Below, one piece after another: positions 52,602-62,723 of a DNA stretch of 64,000 nt. Source of the stretch: Streptantibioticus_C sp963761325 (GTDB lineage Bacteria; Actinomycetota; Actinomycetes; Streptomycetales; Streptomycetaceae); NCBI GenBank assembly GCA_963761325.1, contig CAVXGZ010000008.1, forward strand, positions 1,612,001 to 1,676,000. The letters run 5' to 3'. The notes under the pieces were generated by a model. That model worked only from the letters and a program-made list of their open reading frames with translations. It was not told the DNA's origin and did no database searches. The translations under genes were made by a program, and so were the position numbers. Every line of letters starts with the position of its first letter. The stretch's first letter is position 1.

Positions 52602-54428
52602 GTGACCCCTCGTCGTCCCCTGCGCAGACCCGTCACGGTCGGCGCGCTGTCCGCCGCCGCGCTCGCCGCCGGCCTGCTGATCGTGCCCCAGCAGGCATCC
52701 GCGGACCAGATCCGCATCCACGACATCCAGGGCGACACCCGCATCTCGCCGCTGAACGGGAAGGCGGTCACCGGCGTGCCCGGCATCGTCACCGGGGTGC
52801 GGACCTACGGCTCCTCCAAGGGCTTTTGGATGCAGGACCCGCAGCCCGACGACAACCCGGCCACCAGCGAGGGCGTCTTCGTCTACACCTCCTCCACCCC
52901 GAAGGTGCGGGTGGGCGACAGCGTGACGGTGGACGGCACGGTGTCCGAGTACTACCCGGGCGGCGCCTCGACCGGCGTGCAGTCGGTCACCGAGATCGGC
53001 AAGCCGACCGTCACCGTGCTCTCCAGCGGCAACAAGGTGCCCGCGCCGGTGGTGCTCGACGCCAGGGACATCCCGGACGCCTACGCGCCGGACACGGCCG
53101 GCGGGAACATCGAGCCGCTGACGCTGCAGCCGCACAAGTACGCCCTCGACCTGTTCGAGTCGCTGGAGGGCATGAACGTCGAGGTGGACGACGCCCGGGT
53201 GGTCGGACCGACCGACCCGTACAGCGAGTTGTGGGTGACCGCCAAGCCGAAGCAGAACCCGACGGCCCGCGGCGGCACGGTCTACGAGGGCTACGACGAC
53301 CCCAACGACGGCCGCATCCAGATCCAGTCGGACATCCCGGCCTCGCAGGCCGCCTTCCCGGAGGCGAGCGTCGGCGACGAGCTGACCGGTTCGACGGCCG
53401 GCCCGCTGGACTACAACCAGTACGGCGGCTACACCATCGTCGCCAACTCCATCGGCGCGCTGAAGTCCGGCGGCCTGGCCCCCGAGGTGACCCGCAAGCA
53501 GAAGCGCGGCCAACTGGCCATCGCCACCTACAACGTGGAGAACCTGGCGCCGAGCGACCCGGACAGCAAGTTCGCCGCGCTGGCCCACGGGATCGTGACC
53601 AACCTGCAGACGCCCGACATCGTCGCCCTGGAGGAGATCCAGGACAACGACGGCGCCACCGACGACGGCGTGACGGCCTGCGACCAGACCGTGCAGAAGT
53701 TCATCGACGCGGTCAAGGCGGCCGGCGGCCCGACCTACGACTGGCGTTCCATCAGCCCGGCCAACGACCAGGACGGCGGCGAGCCGGGCGGCAACATCCG
53801 CTCGGTCTTCCTCTACAACCCGGCCCGGGTCTCCTTCGACGACATCCCCGGCGGCGACGCGACCACCTCGGTCGGCGTCACCAAGGTGGACGGCAAGCCG
53901 CAGCTCACCGCCTCCCCGGGCCGCATCGACCCGACGAACTCCGCCTGGACCGAGAGCCGCAAGCCGCTGGTCGGCCAGTTCACCTTCCAGGGCCGCACGG
54001 TGTTCGTGATCGCCAACCACTTCGTGGCCAAGCTCGGCGACGAGGGAATCGACAGCCGCTTCCAGCCGCCGACCCAGTCCAGTCTGGTGCAGCGCCTCCA
54101 GCAGGCCCAGGTGGAGAACGGCTTCGTCAAGCAGATCCTCGCCGTCGACAAGCACGCCGACGTGGTCGCGCTCGGCGACCTCAACGACATGCAGTTCTCC
54201 CCGTCGCTCGCCGCCCTCACCGACGGCGGCGTGCTCAAGGACCTCATCACCACCCTGCCGGTCAAGGAGCGCTACTCCTACGACTACGAGGGCAACTCCG
54301 AGGTGCTCGACCACATCCTGACCAGCCCGGCGATCCACGACGCGCAGTACGACGTGGTGCACATCAACGCCGAGTTCGCCAACCAGACCAGCGACCACGA
54401 CCCGCAGGTCGTGCGCATCAAGCCGTAG
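52602..54428 (+). CDS. Secreted endonuclease/exonuclease/phosphatase family protein
   Basis: The 608-aa protein begins with a signal peptide (TVGALSAAALAAGLLIVPQQ then ASA), an OB-like N-terminal part and a C-terminal metal-dependent phosphohydrolase fold: TYNVENLAP, VALEEIQDN, VIANHFVAKLGD, ALGDLNDMQ and SDHDPQVV. Such proteins act as extracellular nucleases or phosphodiesterases. GTG 52602 follows a GGAGGACC site. Confidence 0.92.
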   Translation: MTPRRPLRRPVTVGALSAAALAAGLLIVPQQASADQIRIHDIQGDTRISPLNGKAVTGVPGIVTGVRTYGSSKGFWMQDPQPDDNPATSEGVFVYTSSTPKVRVGDSVTVDGTVSEYYPGGASTGVQSVTEIGKPTVTVLSSGNKVPAPVVLDARDIPDAYAPDTAGGNIEPLTLQPHKYALDLFESLEGMNVEVDDARVVGPTDPYSELWVTAKPKQNPTARGGTVYEGYDDPNDGRIQIQSDIPASQAAFPEASVGDELTGSTAGPLDYNQYGGYTIVANSIGALKSGGLAPEVTRKQKRGQLAIATYNVENLAPSDPDSKFAALAHGIVTNLQTPDIVALEEIQDNDGATDDGVTACDQTVQKFIDAVKAAGGPTYDWRSISPANDQDGGEPGGNIRSVFLYNPARVSFDDIPGGDATTSVGVTKVDGKPQLTASPGRIDPTNSAWTESRKPLVGQFTFQGRTVFVIANHFVAKLGDEGIDSRFQPPTQSSLVQRLQQAQVENGFVKQILAVDKHADVVALGDLNDMQFSPSLAALTDGGVLKDLITTLPVKERYSYDYEGNSEVLDHILTSPAIHDAQYDVVHINAEFANQTSDHDPQVVRIKP

Positions 54429-54450
54429 TACCGGCCGGCTCCACGGCGCC

Positions 54451-54489
54451 GCGCACCCCTCACCCGGTCGAACCGCGTGCGGGGTGCGC
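54451..54489. terminator. Terminator between the nuclease-like gene and dapD
   Basis: Perfect 9-bp arms gcgcacccc / ggggtgcgc with a 21-nt loop lie between the two convergent genes. Confidence 0.5.
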
Positions 54490-54510
54490 CGCGCCGGGCG
54501 GCCGGCGCGG

Positions 54511-55500
54511 TCAGTTGTGGCTGTGCAGCACGCTGTTGAGGCCGCCCCAGGAGCCGGAGCGCTGCAGGGCCTCGACGGTGCCGGTGACCGAGTTGCGGCG
54601 GAAGAGCAGGTTCTCGGCGCCGGACAGCTCGCCGGCCTTGACCACCGTGGCGTCCGGCAGCGTGACCCGGGTGCCCGCGGTGACGTAGAGGCCGGCCTCC
54701 ACCACGCAGTCGTCGCCGAGGGAGATGCCGATGCCGGCCTCCGCGCCGAGCAGGCAGCGCGCGCCGATGGAGACGACCTGCTTGCCGCCGCCGGACAGGG
54801 TGCCCATGATCGACGCGCCGCCGCCGATGTCGGAGCCGTCGCCCACCACCACGCCCTGGGTGATGCGGCCCTCGACCATCGAGGTGCCCAGGGTGCCGGC
54901 GTTGAAGTTGCAGGCGCCCTCGTGCATCACCGTGGTGCCGGCCGCCAGGTGGGCGCCGAGCCGGACCCGGCCGGCGTCGGCGATCCGCACGCCGGCGGGC
55001 ACCACGTAGTCCGTCATGCGCGGGAACTTGTCGACGCCGTGCACCGTCAGGTGGGCGCCCTCCGCGCGGGCGGCGAGCCGGGCCCGGTCGACCCCGTCGA
55101 CCGGCACCGGGCCGAGGGAGGTCCACGCCACGTTGGCCAGCAGGGCGAAGACGCCCTCCAGGTTCTGTGCGTTGGGGCGGACCAGGCGGTGACTGAGCAG
55201 GTGCAGGCGCAGATAGACGTCGTGCGCGTCCAGCGGCTTGTCCGCCAGCGAGCCGATCACCGTGCGCACCGCGACGACCTCGACGCCGCGCCGGGCGTCC
55301 GGTCCGACGGCCTTCGGCGCGGCGGCGCCCAGCAGTTCGGCGGTGCGGGCGTCCGACAGCCGCTCGGTGCCGGACGGGCCCGGCTGCTCGACCAGTTCGG
55401 GCGCCGGGAACCAGGTGTCGAGGACGGTACCGTCGTCGGCGATGGTGGCGAGCCCGGCGGCACTCGCGCCGACGGCGCGGAAAGCGGTCGTATCAGTCAT
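54511..55500 (-). CDS. dapD: Tetrahydrodipicolinate N-succinyltransferase DapD
   Basis: The 329-aa protein contains left-handed beta-helix hexapeptide repeats and the motif GTLGTSMVEGRITQGVVVGD of actinobacterial DapD. It succinylates tetrahydrodipicolinate in lysine and meso-diaminopimelate synthesis. ATG 55500 starts MTDTTAFRAVG. No other dap gene is adjacent. Confidence 0.96.
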   Translation of the reverse strand: MTDTTAFRAVGASAAGLATIADDGTVLDTWFPAPELVEQPGPSGTERLSDARTAELLGAAAPKAVGPDARRGVEVVAVRTVIGSLADKPLDAHDVYLRLHLLSHRLVRPNAQNLEGVFALLANVAWTSLGPVPVDGVDRARLAARAEGAHLTVHGVDKFPRMTDYVVPAGVRIADAGRVRLGAHLAAGTTVMHEGACNFNAGTLGTSMVEGRITQGVVVGDGSDIGGGASIMGTLSGGGKQVVSIGARCLLGAEAGIGISLGDDCVVEAGLYVTAGTRVTLPDATVVKAGELSGAENLLFRRNSVTGTVEALQRSGSWGGLNSVLHSHN

Positions 55501-55585
55501 GAACCGAACGCTAGCCGCTGACCGGCGCCGATGCCCAACCCGGGGGAGCCGCTCGCCCTCCCGGCCCGCGGAACGAGGAGTACCG

Positions 55586-56467
55586 ATGAGGCGAACGGAC
55601 GGCCGCGTGGAGGTGGCCTTCCGGGCCGAGGCGCGGCTCGGCGAGGGACCCACCTGGGACCCGGCGACCGGGCGGATGGTCTGGGTGGACATCCTCTCCT
55701 GCCGGGTGCACACCCTCGATCCCGGCACCGGCCGCGGCACGGTGCTGGAGACCGGCCAGCACGTCGGCGCGGCCCGGCCGCGGGCCGGCGGCGGCCTGGT
55801 GGCCAACCTGCGCGACGGCGTGGGCCTCTACGACGCGGACGGCGCCTTCCGCTGGCTGCGGCACGAGCCGGTGCCGGGCCGGCGCGGCAACGAGGCGGTG
55901 GTGGACCCGCGCGGCTGCCTGTGGGCGGGCACCATGCGCTACGACGAGGCACCCGGCGGCGGCACCCTGACGCGGATCGCCCCGGACGGCACCGCGACCC
56001 CGGTGCTGGACGCGGTCTCGGTGAGCAACGGCACCGGCTGGAGCCCGGACGGCCGGCTGATGTACTACGCGGACAGCCCGACCCGGCGGATCGACGTCTT
56101 CGACGTGGACCAGGACACCGGGCTGGTCAGCGGCCGCCGCCCGTGGGCCGAGGTCGAGGAGGGGGCCGGCTTCCCCGACGGCCTGACGGTGGACGCGGAC
56201 GGCGGCGTGTGGGTGGCGCTGTGGGGCGGCTCGGCGGTCCGCCGGTACGCGCCCGACGGGCGGCTCGACCGGGTGCTGCCGATGCCGGTGCCGCAGCCGA
56301 CCGCGGTGGTGCTCGGCGGATCCGGCCTCACCGACCTGTACGTCACCACCGCCCGGGTCGGGCTCTGCGAGCGGCGGCTGGCCGAACACCCGCTGTCCGG
56401 CTCGGTGCTGCTGGTGGCCGGCGCGGGCCGCGGGCTGCCGGGCACCGCGTTCGGACAGGGCTGGTGA
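55586..56467 (+). CDS. SMP-30/gluconolactonase family protein
   Basis: The 293-aa beta-propeller protein has EARLGEGPTWDP at the start, with the metal-ligand Glu, and later SVSNGTGWSPDGR and GFPDGLTVDADGGVW, with the Asn and Asp ligands. These enzymes hydrolyse sugar lactones. ATG 55586 follows GAGGAG. The link to the uronate-dehydrogenase-like gene 6 kb away, which would make lactones, is only suggestive. Confidence 0.9.
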   Translation: MRRTDGRVEVAFRAEARLGEGPTWDPATGRMVWVDILSCRVHTLDPGTGRGTVLETGQHVGAARPRAGGGLVANLRDGVGLYDADGAFRWLRHEPVPGRRGNEAVVDPRGCLWAGTMRYDEAPGGGTLTRIAPDGTATPVLDAVSVSNGTGWSPDGRLMYYADSPTRRIDVFDVDQDTGLVSGRRPWAEVEEGAGFPDGLTVDADGGVWVALWGGSAVRRYAPDGRLDRVLPMPVPQPTAVVLGGSGLTDLYVTTARVGLCERRLAEHPLSGSVLLVAGAGRGLPGTAFGQGW

Positions 56468-56477
56468 AACGGCGCCG

Positions 56478-56504
56478 GGCGGGGCGTCAGTGCGACGCCC
56501 CGCC
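56478..56504. terminator. Hairpin between SMP-30 and SMR genes
   Basis: Perfect 11-bp arms ggcggggcgtc / gacgccccgcc with a 5-nt loop overlap the end of the convergent SMR gene. Confidence 0.55.
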
Positions 56505-56810
56505 CAGGTTGATCACCACCACGCCCGCGATGACCAGCGCGATGCCGGTCATCTTGGCCACCGTCACCGACTCGCCGAGGAAGACGATGCCGATGGCCGC
56601 GATCAGCGCCGTGCCGATCGCCGACCAGATCGCGTAGACCGTGCCGACCTCCAGGCTCCGCAGGGTCCGCGCGAGCAGGTAGAACGAGACCGCGTACCCG
56701 AGGAAGGTCGCCAGGGTCGGCCAGAGCCTGGTGAAACCGTCGGTGAACTTCAACGCGGTCGTCGCGAGGACCTCGGAGACGATCGCACCCGCCAGCAGGA
56801 CGTACGGCAT
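56487..56810 (-). CDS. Small multidrug resistance (SMR) family exporter
   Basis: The 107-aa protein has four transmembrane helices and the family glutamate in the first (VLLAGAIVSEVLATTALK), plus EVGTVYAIWSAIGTALIA in the third. SMR proteins exchange cationic drugs or guanidinium for protons. It may be half of a homodimer, since no partner SMR gene is adjacent. It is probably a separate unit, 20 bp downstream of sufT on the same strand. Confidence 0.93.
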   Translation of the reverse strand: MPYVLLAGAIVSEVLATTALKFTDGFTRLWPTLATFLGYAVSFYLLARTLRSLEVGTVYAIWSAIGTALIAAIGIVFLGESVTVAKMTGIALVIAGVVVINLGGASH

Positions 56811-56830
56811 GCCGACGAGGGTACGAGCCG

Positions 56831-57163
56831 TCAGACGTTGAAGCCGAGCGCCCGCAGCTGCTCGCGGCCCTCGTCGGTGATCTTGTCCGGGCCCCACGGC
56901 GGCATCCAGACCCAGTTGATCTTCAGGTCCTCCACGATGCCCTCGGTGGCCGACTTGGCCTGGTCCTCGATGACGTCGGTCAGCGGGCAGGCCGCCGAGG
57001 TGAGCGTCATGTCGAGGGTGGCGACGTTGGCTTCGTCGATGTGGATGCCGTAGATCAGGCCGAGGTTCACCACGTCGATCCCCAGCTCCGGGTCCACGAC
57101 GTCGTACAGGGCCTCGCGGACGTCGTCCTCGGAAACCGGCTTGGTGGTCACGTTCTCGCTCAT
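56831..57163 (-). CDS. sufT: SufT-like metal-sulfur cluster assembly factor (MIP18/DUF59)
   Basis: The 110-aa protein has the MIP18 motif DPELGIDVVNLGLIYG and the conserved Cys in TSAACPLTD. It supports Fe–S maturation. ATG 57163 overlaps the sufU stop (ATGA), so it is the last gene of the suf operon. Confidence 0.95.
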   Translation of the reverse strand: MSENVTTKPVSEDDVREALYDVVDPELGIDVVNLGLIYGIHIDEANVATLDMTLTSAACPLTDVIEDQAKSATEGIVEDLKINWVWMPPWGPDKITDEGREQLRALGFNV

Positions 57164-57616
57164 GCGGACTCCTCCACGGACAGCGCCTGCGCGGTCGCGT
57201 CCTTCCATGCCATCCAGCTCAGCAGCGCGCACTTCACGCGTGCCGGGTACTTCGAGACGCCGGCGAACGCGACCGCGTCCTCCAGCACCTCCTCCATCGC
57301 GTCGTCCGGCTCGATCCGGCCCTTGGACTGCATCAGCTCCAGGAAGACCTGCTGGATCTCCTGGGCCTCGGCCGATCTCCTTGCCGACCAGCAGCTCGTT
57401 GAGCACCGAGGCGCTCGCCTGGCTGATCGAGCAGCCCTGTCCCTCGTAGGAGACGTCGGCGATCGTCGAGCCGTCGAGCCGCACCCGAAGGGTGATCTCG
57501 TCGCCGCACGTCGGGTTGACGTGGTGCACCTCCGCGTCGCCGTCCCGCAAGCCCCGGCCGTGCGGGTGCTTGTAGTGGTCCAGGATGATGTCCTGGTACA
57601 TCGAATCCAGCTTCAC
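57160..57616 (-). CDS. sufU: SufU Fe–S assembly protein, apparent +1 frameshift
   Basis: The first 76 residues match SufU (LDSMYQDIILDHYKHPHGRG, NPTCGDEI, GCSISQASASV). The frame then breaks near 57371–57376, and the expected continuation (QSKGRIEPDDAM, GVSKYPARVKCALLSWM) lies in the next frame through to the stop at 57160. Total length is 3n+1, fitting one inserted base. SufU carries sulfur from SufS for cluster building with zinc-binding Cys residues. GTG 57616 is the likely start. Confidence 0.9.
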
Positions 57617-57643
57617 GAGGCAGCCCCTACCCGCTGTGCTCAA

Positions 57644-58900
57644 TCAATTGAAGAAGTTCCTTACGTGCTCCAACCCGTCGACCAGGGCGTCCACCTCGGC
57701 CGGCGTGGAGTACAGGTAGAACGACGCCCGGGTGGTCGCCGGAATTCCGTACCGCAGGCAGACCGGCCGCGCGCAGTGGTGGCCGACCCGGACCGCGATG
57801 CCCTGCTCGTCCAGCACCTGCCCCACGTCGTGCGGGTGGATGTCGCCGAGCGTGAAGGAGATCGCCGCGCCGCGCTCGTCGGCCGTGGTGGGGCCGATCA
57901 GCCGCAGGTCGGGCACCTCCAGGAGCCGGCCCACCGCGTACTCGGTGAGCGCGTGCTCGTGGGCCGCGATCTTCTCCATGCCGATCGAGGTCAGGTAGTC
58001 CACCGCGACGCCCAGCCCGATGGCCTGGGCGATCGGCGGGGTGCCGGCCTCGAACTTGTGCGGCGCGGGCGCGTAGGTGGACGAGTGCATCGAGACGGTC
58101 TCGATCATCTCGCCGCCGCCCAGGAACGGCGGCAGGTCCTCCAGCAGCTCCTGGCGGCCCCACAGCACGCCGATGCCGGTCGGGCCGCACATCTTGTGCC
58201 CGGTGAAGGCCACGAAGTCGGCCTGCAGCGCCTGCACGTCGAGCGGCATGTGCGGCGCGGCCTGCGAGGCGTCGACCACCACCAGCGCGCCGACCTCCTG
58301 GGCGCGGCGCACGATCGCCTCGACCGGGTTGACGGTGCCCAGGATGTTGGAGACCAGGACGAAGGAGACGACCTTGGTCCGCTCGGTGATGATCTCGTCG
58401 ATGTTCGACAGGTCGAGCCGGCCGTCGTCGGTGAGGCCGAACCACTTCAGCCGGGCGCCGGTGCGCTGGGCGAGCAGCTGCCACGGCACGATGTTGGAGT
58501 GGTGCTCCATCTCGGTGATGACGATCTCGGTGCCGGAGTCCACCCGGTAGGGCTCGTCGGCCCAGCCGAGCATGTTGGCGACCAGGTTGAGCGACTCCGA
58601 GGCGTTCTTGGTGAAGATCACCTCGTCGCGGCTGGGCGCGTTGACGAAGGCGGCGACCTTGTCGCGGGCGCTCTCGTACGCTGCCGTGGCCTCCTCGGCG
58701 AGGACGTGGACGCCGCGGTGGACGTTGGCGTTGTAGTTCTCGTAGTACTCGGTCAGCGCGTCGAGCACCTGGCGTGGCTTCTGCGAGGTGGCGGCGTTGT
58801 CGAGATAGACGATCTTCTTCCCGCCGTGGACCAGGCGGTCCAGGAGTGGGAAGTCCTTGCGGATCGCCTCGGTGTCGAGGAGGCCGGGCAGCTGCTTCAC
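57644..58900 (-). CDS. sufS: Cysteine desulfurase SufS
   Basis: The 418-aa PLP enzyme has the lysine motif FTGHKMCGPTGIGVLWG and active-site Cys in GHHCARPVC. It supplies sulfur to SufU. Unlike its operon neighbours the frame is fully open. GTG 58900 overlaps the sufC stop (GTGA). The gap to sufU is 27 bp. Confidence 0.97.
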   Translation of the reverse strand: MKQLPGLLDTEAIRKDFPLLDRLVHGGKKIVYLDNAATSQKPRQVLDALTEYYENYNANVHRGVHVLAEEATAAYESARDKVAAFVNAPSRDEVIFTKNASESLNLVANMLGWADEPYRVDSGTEIVITEMEHHSNIVPWQLLAQRTGARLKWFGLTDDGRLDLSNIDEIITERTKVVSFVLVSNILGTVNPVEAIVRRAQEVGALVVVDASQAAPHMPLDVQALQADFVAFTGHKMCGPTGIGVLWGRQELLEDLPPFLGGGEMIETVSMHSSTYAPAPHKFEAGTPPIAQAIGLGVAVDYLTSIGMEKIAAHEHALTEYAVGRLLEVPDLRLIGPTTADERGAAISFTLGDIHPHDVGQVLDEQGIAVRVGHHCARPVCLRYGIPATTRASFYLYSTPAEVDALVDGLEHVRNFFN

Positions 58901-59661
58901 TCGGACGCGCCGCCCTTCACGTACACCTCGTAGCCCTCGTTCTCCAGCTTGTCGGCCAGCTCCGCGCCGCCCGACTCCACGATGCGGCCCTTGGCGAACA
59001 CGTGGACGTAGTCCGGCTTGATGTAGCGCAGGATGCGCGTGTAGTGGGTGATCAGCAGGGTGCCGACCTCGCCGCCCTCGCGGACCCGGTTGACGCCCTC
59101 GGAGACCACCCGCAGCGCGTCGACGTCCAGGCCGGAGTCGGTCTCGTCGAGGATGGCGACCTTCGGCTTGAGCAGTTCGAGCTGCAGGATCTCGTGGCGC
59201 TTCTTCTCACCGCCGGAGAAGCCCTCGTTGACGTTGCGCTCGGCGAAGGCCGGGTCGATCTGCAGAGCCTCCATCGCGGCCTTCACCTCCTTGACCCAGG
59301 TGCGCAGCTTCGGCGCCTCGCCGCGCACGGCGGTGGCCGAGGTGCGCAGGAAGTTGGAGACCGAGACGCCGGGGACCTCGACCGGGTACTGCATGGCGAG
59401 GAAGACGCCCGCGCGGGCCCGCTCGTCGACGGTCATCGCCAGCACGTCCTCGCCGTCGAGCGTGACCGAGCCGCCGGTGACCTGGTACTTGGGGTGGCCG
59501 GCGAGCGAGTAGGCGAGGGTGGACTTGCCGGAGCCGTTGGGGCCCATGATGGCGTGCGTCTCGCCCTGCTTCACGGTCAGGTCGACACCGCGCAGGATCT
59601 CGCGCGGGCCGCCCTCGGCGTCGACGGAGACGTGCAGGTCGTGGATCTCAAGCGTTGCCAT
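58897..59661 (-). CDS. sufC: Fe–S assembly ATPase SufC
   Basis: The 254-aa ABC-type ATPase has Walker A GPNGSGKSTL, signature NEGFSGGEKKR and Walker B KVAILDETDSGLD. It drives the SufBCD scaffold. ATG 59661 (MATLEIHDL) is the start. An upstream in-frame extension to 59817 has no family support. Confidence 0.97.
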   Translation of the reverse strand: MATLEIHDLHVSVDAEGGPREILRGVDLTVKQGETHAIMGPNGSGKSTLAYSLAGHPKYQVTGGSVTLDGEDVLAMTVDERARAGVFLAMQYPVEVPGVSVSNFLRTSATAVRGEAPKLRTWVKEVKAAMEALQIDPAFAERNVNEGFSGGEKKRHEILQLELLKPKVAILDETDSGLDVDALRVVSEGVNRVREGGEVGTLLITHYTRILRYIKPDYVHVFAKGRIVESGGAELADKLENEGYEVYVKGGASE

Positions 59662-59669
59662 GGGTTGCC

Positions 59670-60023
59670 TCAGGACTCCTGGGTGACGGAGACGAGCACA
59701 GTCGCTTCTGGACCGTCTCCTTCGATCTTTACGGGGTAAACGGGAACGGGCCGGGTGGCCGGCAGTCCGGACGGCTTGCCGGTGCGCAGGTCGAAGCTGG
59801 AGCCGTGCAGCCAGCACTCGATCTGGCAGTCCTCCACCTCGCCCTCGGACAGCGAGACGTTGGCGTGCGAGCAGACGTCGTTGATCGCGAACACCTCGCC
59901 CTCGGTGCGCACCAGGGAGATCGCCACCCCGGCCAGCTCGACCCGCTTGGGCACGTCTTCCTGCAGCTCGCCGAGCGCGCAGGCGGGCAGGAAGCGCTTC
60001 GCCTCCAGGGAGTCGGCGGTCAT
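59670..60023 (-). CDS. Rieske-type ferredoxin in the suf operon
   Basis: The 117-aa protein has the Rieske motifs CSHANVSLSEG (C-x-H) and CWLHGSSFD (C-x2-H). It is a [2Fe-2S] electron carrier. Actinobacterial suf operons usually contain it between sufD and sufC. Its ATG overlaps the sufD stop (TGATG). Confidence 0.95.
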   Translation of the reverse strand: MTADSLEAKRFLPACALGELQEDVPKRVELAGVAISLVRTEGEVFAINDVCSHANVSLSEGEVEDCQIECWLHGSSFDLRTGKPSGLPATRPVPVYPVKIEGDGPEATVLVSVTQES

Positions 60024-61209
60024 CAGACGGACGCCTCCAGCTCCTGCTCGATCTTCGCCATCAACCGCTCCTCCAGGTCGGCCACGCCGATCTGCTGGAC
60101 CAGTTCGGCGAAGAAGCCGCGCACCACCAGGCGGCGGGCCTCGCCGGCCGGGATGCCGCGGGCCATCAGGTAGAACAGCTGCTCGTCGTCGAAGCGGCCG
60201 GTGGCCGAGGCGTGTCCGGCGCCGACGATCTCACCGGTCTCGATCTCCAGGTTGGGCACCGAGTCGGCGCGGGCGCCGTCGGTGAGCACCAGGTTGCGGT
60301 TGAGCTCGTAGGTGTCGGTGCCCTGGGCGACCGCGCGGATCAGCACGTCGCCGATCCAGACCGCGTGCGCGTCCTTGCCCTGCAGCGCGCCCTTGTAGGC
60401 GACGTTGCTGCGGCAGTGCTGCGCCTCGTGGTCGATGAAGAGCCGGTGCTCCTGGTGCTGGCCGTCGTCGGTGAAGTACAGGCCGTACAGCTCGGCCTCG
60501 CCGCCGGGGCCGGCGTAGACGACCCGGTCGGGGAGAGCCGGACCAGGTCGCCGCCGAAGGTGACCACGACCGACTTGAACGTGGCGTCCCGGCCGACCAG
60601 CGCGGTCTGCTGCGCGACGTGCACGGCGGCGGCGTCCCAGTCCTGCACCGAGACGACGGTGAGCTTGGCGCCGTCGCCGACCACGAACTCGACGTTGGCG
60701 GCGAGCGTGGTGTCACCGGTGTGGTCGATGACCACGACCGCCTCGGCGAACCGGCCGAGTTCGACGAGCAGGTGGCCGTAGACCACGCCGCCGTCGCCGT
60801 GCACCGCGATGCGGATCGGCTCGGTCAGCACGGTGTCGGCCGGCACCTGGACGACGGACGCCTTCTCGAAGGAGCTGTACGCCTGGGCCGCGACCCGGTC
60901 GGCCGGCTTGCCGGCCCGGCCGAGCCGCGCGTCGCCGCGGTCCACCGTCTCCACCAGCACGCCGCTGGGCGCGGTCACCTCGACGCGCAGCGCGCCGGTC
61001 GCCTCGGCGGTGCCGTCGTGCAGGCCGCGCAGCCGCTCCAGCGGGGTGAACCGCCACTGCTCCTCACGGCCGCGCGGTACCGGGAAGTCGGCCACGTCGT
61101 AGGACGCGCCGATGCTGACCCGGGCATCTGTCGGCTGGGCGGCCTGGCCGGGCCCGCCCACCGTGATGGCACCGTCGGTGGTGCTGCCCGCCGGAATGCT
61201 TGTCGCCAT
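60023..61209 (-). CDS. sufD: SufD scaffold protein, apparent frameshift
   Basis: The N-terminal part matches SufD (PRGREEQWRFTPLERLRGL) and the C-terminal part matches in another frame (AVAQGTDTYELNRNLVLTDG, TGRFDDEQLFYLMARGIP). The break is near 60525–60531 after FGGDLVRLSP. Total length is 3n+2, so two bases were gained or one lost. SufD binds SufB and SufC as the Fe–S scaffold. ATG 61209 starts the gene. Confidence 0.9.
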
Positions 61210-61299
61210 GGCTGTCGTACGGCTCTCTTTCTTACGTCTTCCGCGGTCGCGTGGAGTGCGGCCGCGTGGAGCTACGTGTTGCGTGGTCGGGGGCCTGGG

Positions 61300-62723
61300 T
61301 CAGCCCACCGCGCCTTCCATCTGCAGCTCGATCAGCCGGTTGAGCTCCAGCGCGTACTCCATCGGCAGCTCCCGGGCGATCGGCTCGACGAAGCCGCGGA
61401 CGATCATCGCCATGGCCTCGTCCTCGGTCATGCCGCGGCTCATCAGGTAGAAGAGCTGGTCCTCGCTGACCTTGGAGACCGTCGCCTCGTGGCCCATCGA
61501 CACGTCGTCCTCGCGGACGTCGACGTACGGGTAGGTGTCGGAGCGGCGAGATGGTGTCGACCAGCAGCGCGTCGCACTGCACGGTGGACTTGGCGCCGTG
61601 CGAGCCCTCGCCGATCTCGACCAGGCCGCGGTAGGAGGTGCGGCCGCCGCCGCGGGCCACCGACTTGGAGACGATGGTGGAGGAGGTGTTCGGCGCCACG
61701 TGGACCATCTTGGCGCCGGCGTCCTGGTGCTGGCCCTCGCCGGCGAAGGCGATGGAGAGCGTCTCGCCCTTGGCGTGCTCGCCCATCAGGTAGACGGCCG
61801 GGTACTTCATCGTGACCTTGGAGCCGATGTTGCCGTCGACCCACTCCATGGTCGCGCCCTCGTAGGCCACCGCGCGCTTGGTGACCAGGTTGTAGACGTT
61901 GTTCGACCAGTTCTGGATGGTGGTGTAGCGGCAGCGGGCGCCCTTCTTGACGATGATCTCGACGACCGCGGAGTGCAGCGAGTCCGACTTGTAGATCGGC
62001 GCGGTGCAGCCCTCGACGTAGTGCACGTAGGCGTCCTCGTCGACGATGATCAGCGTCCGCTCGAACTGGCCCATGTTCTCGGTGTTGATGCGGAAGTACG
62101 CCTGCAGCGGGATCTCGACGTGCACGCCCTTCGGCACGTAGATGAACGAGCCGCCGGACCACACCGCGGTGTTCAGCGCGGCGAACTTGTTGTCGCCGGC
62201 CGGGATGACGGTGCCGAAGTACTCCTGGAACAGCTCCGGGTGCTCGCGCAGCGCGGTGTCGGTGTCCAGGAAGATGACGCCCTGCTCCTCGAGGTCCTCG
62301 CGGATCTGGTGGTAGACGACCTCGGACTCGTACTGCGCGGCGACGCCGGCGACCAGCCGCTGCTTCTCCGCCTCGGGGATGCCCAGCTTGTCGTAGGTGT
62401 TCTTGATGTCGGCCGGCAGGTCGTCCCAGGACGCGGCCTGCTTCTCGGTCGAGCGCACGAAGTACTTGATGTTGTCGAAGTCGATGCCGGACAGGTCGGA
62501 GCCCCAGGTGGGCATCGGCTTCTTGCCGAACAGCCGCAGGCCCTTGAGCCGCAGCTCGAGCATCCACTCCGGCTCGGACTTCTTCGCGCGAGATGTCCCG
62601 GACGACGTCCTCGGACAGGCCGCGCCGGGCGGACGCGCCCGCGACGTCCGAGTCGGCCCAGCCGAACTCGTACGTGCCCAGGCCGTCGAGCTCCGGGTGA
62701 GTGGTCTCGGTGGGAGCGGTCAT
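61300..62723 (-). CDS. sufB: SufB scaffold protein, two apparent +1 frameshifts
   Basis: Joined in three frames this is a normal SufB of about 473 aa: GTYEFGWADSDVAGASARR, then GLRLFGKKPMPTWGSDLSGI, INTENMGQFERTL, RYTTIQNWSNNVYNL and finally MGHEATVSKVSEDQLFYLMS. Breaks lie near 62585–62590 and 61545–61547. Each fits one extra base, matching the 3n+2 length. ATG 62723 overlaps the sufR stop (ATGA) and follows GGAGG. SufB is the core of the scaffold. Confidence 0.92.

Noticed and set aside
57160..62723. Programmed ribosomal frameshifting in suf genes
   Set aside because: Sites lack a common slippery sequence and structure, lie in ordinary conserved text, and recur in an unrelated ABC-F gene. 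Sequence error is simpler.
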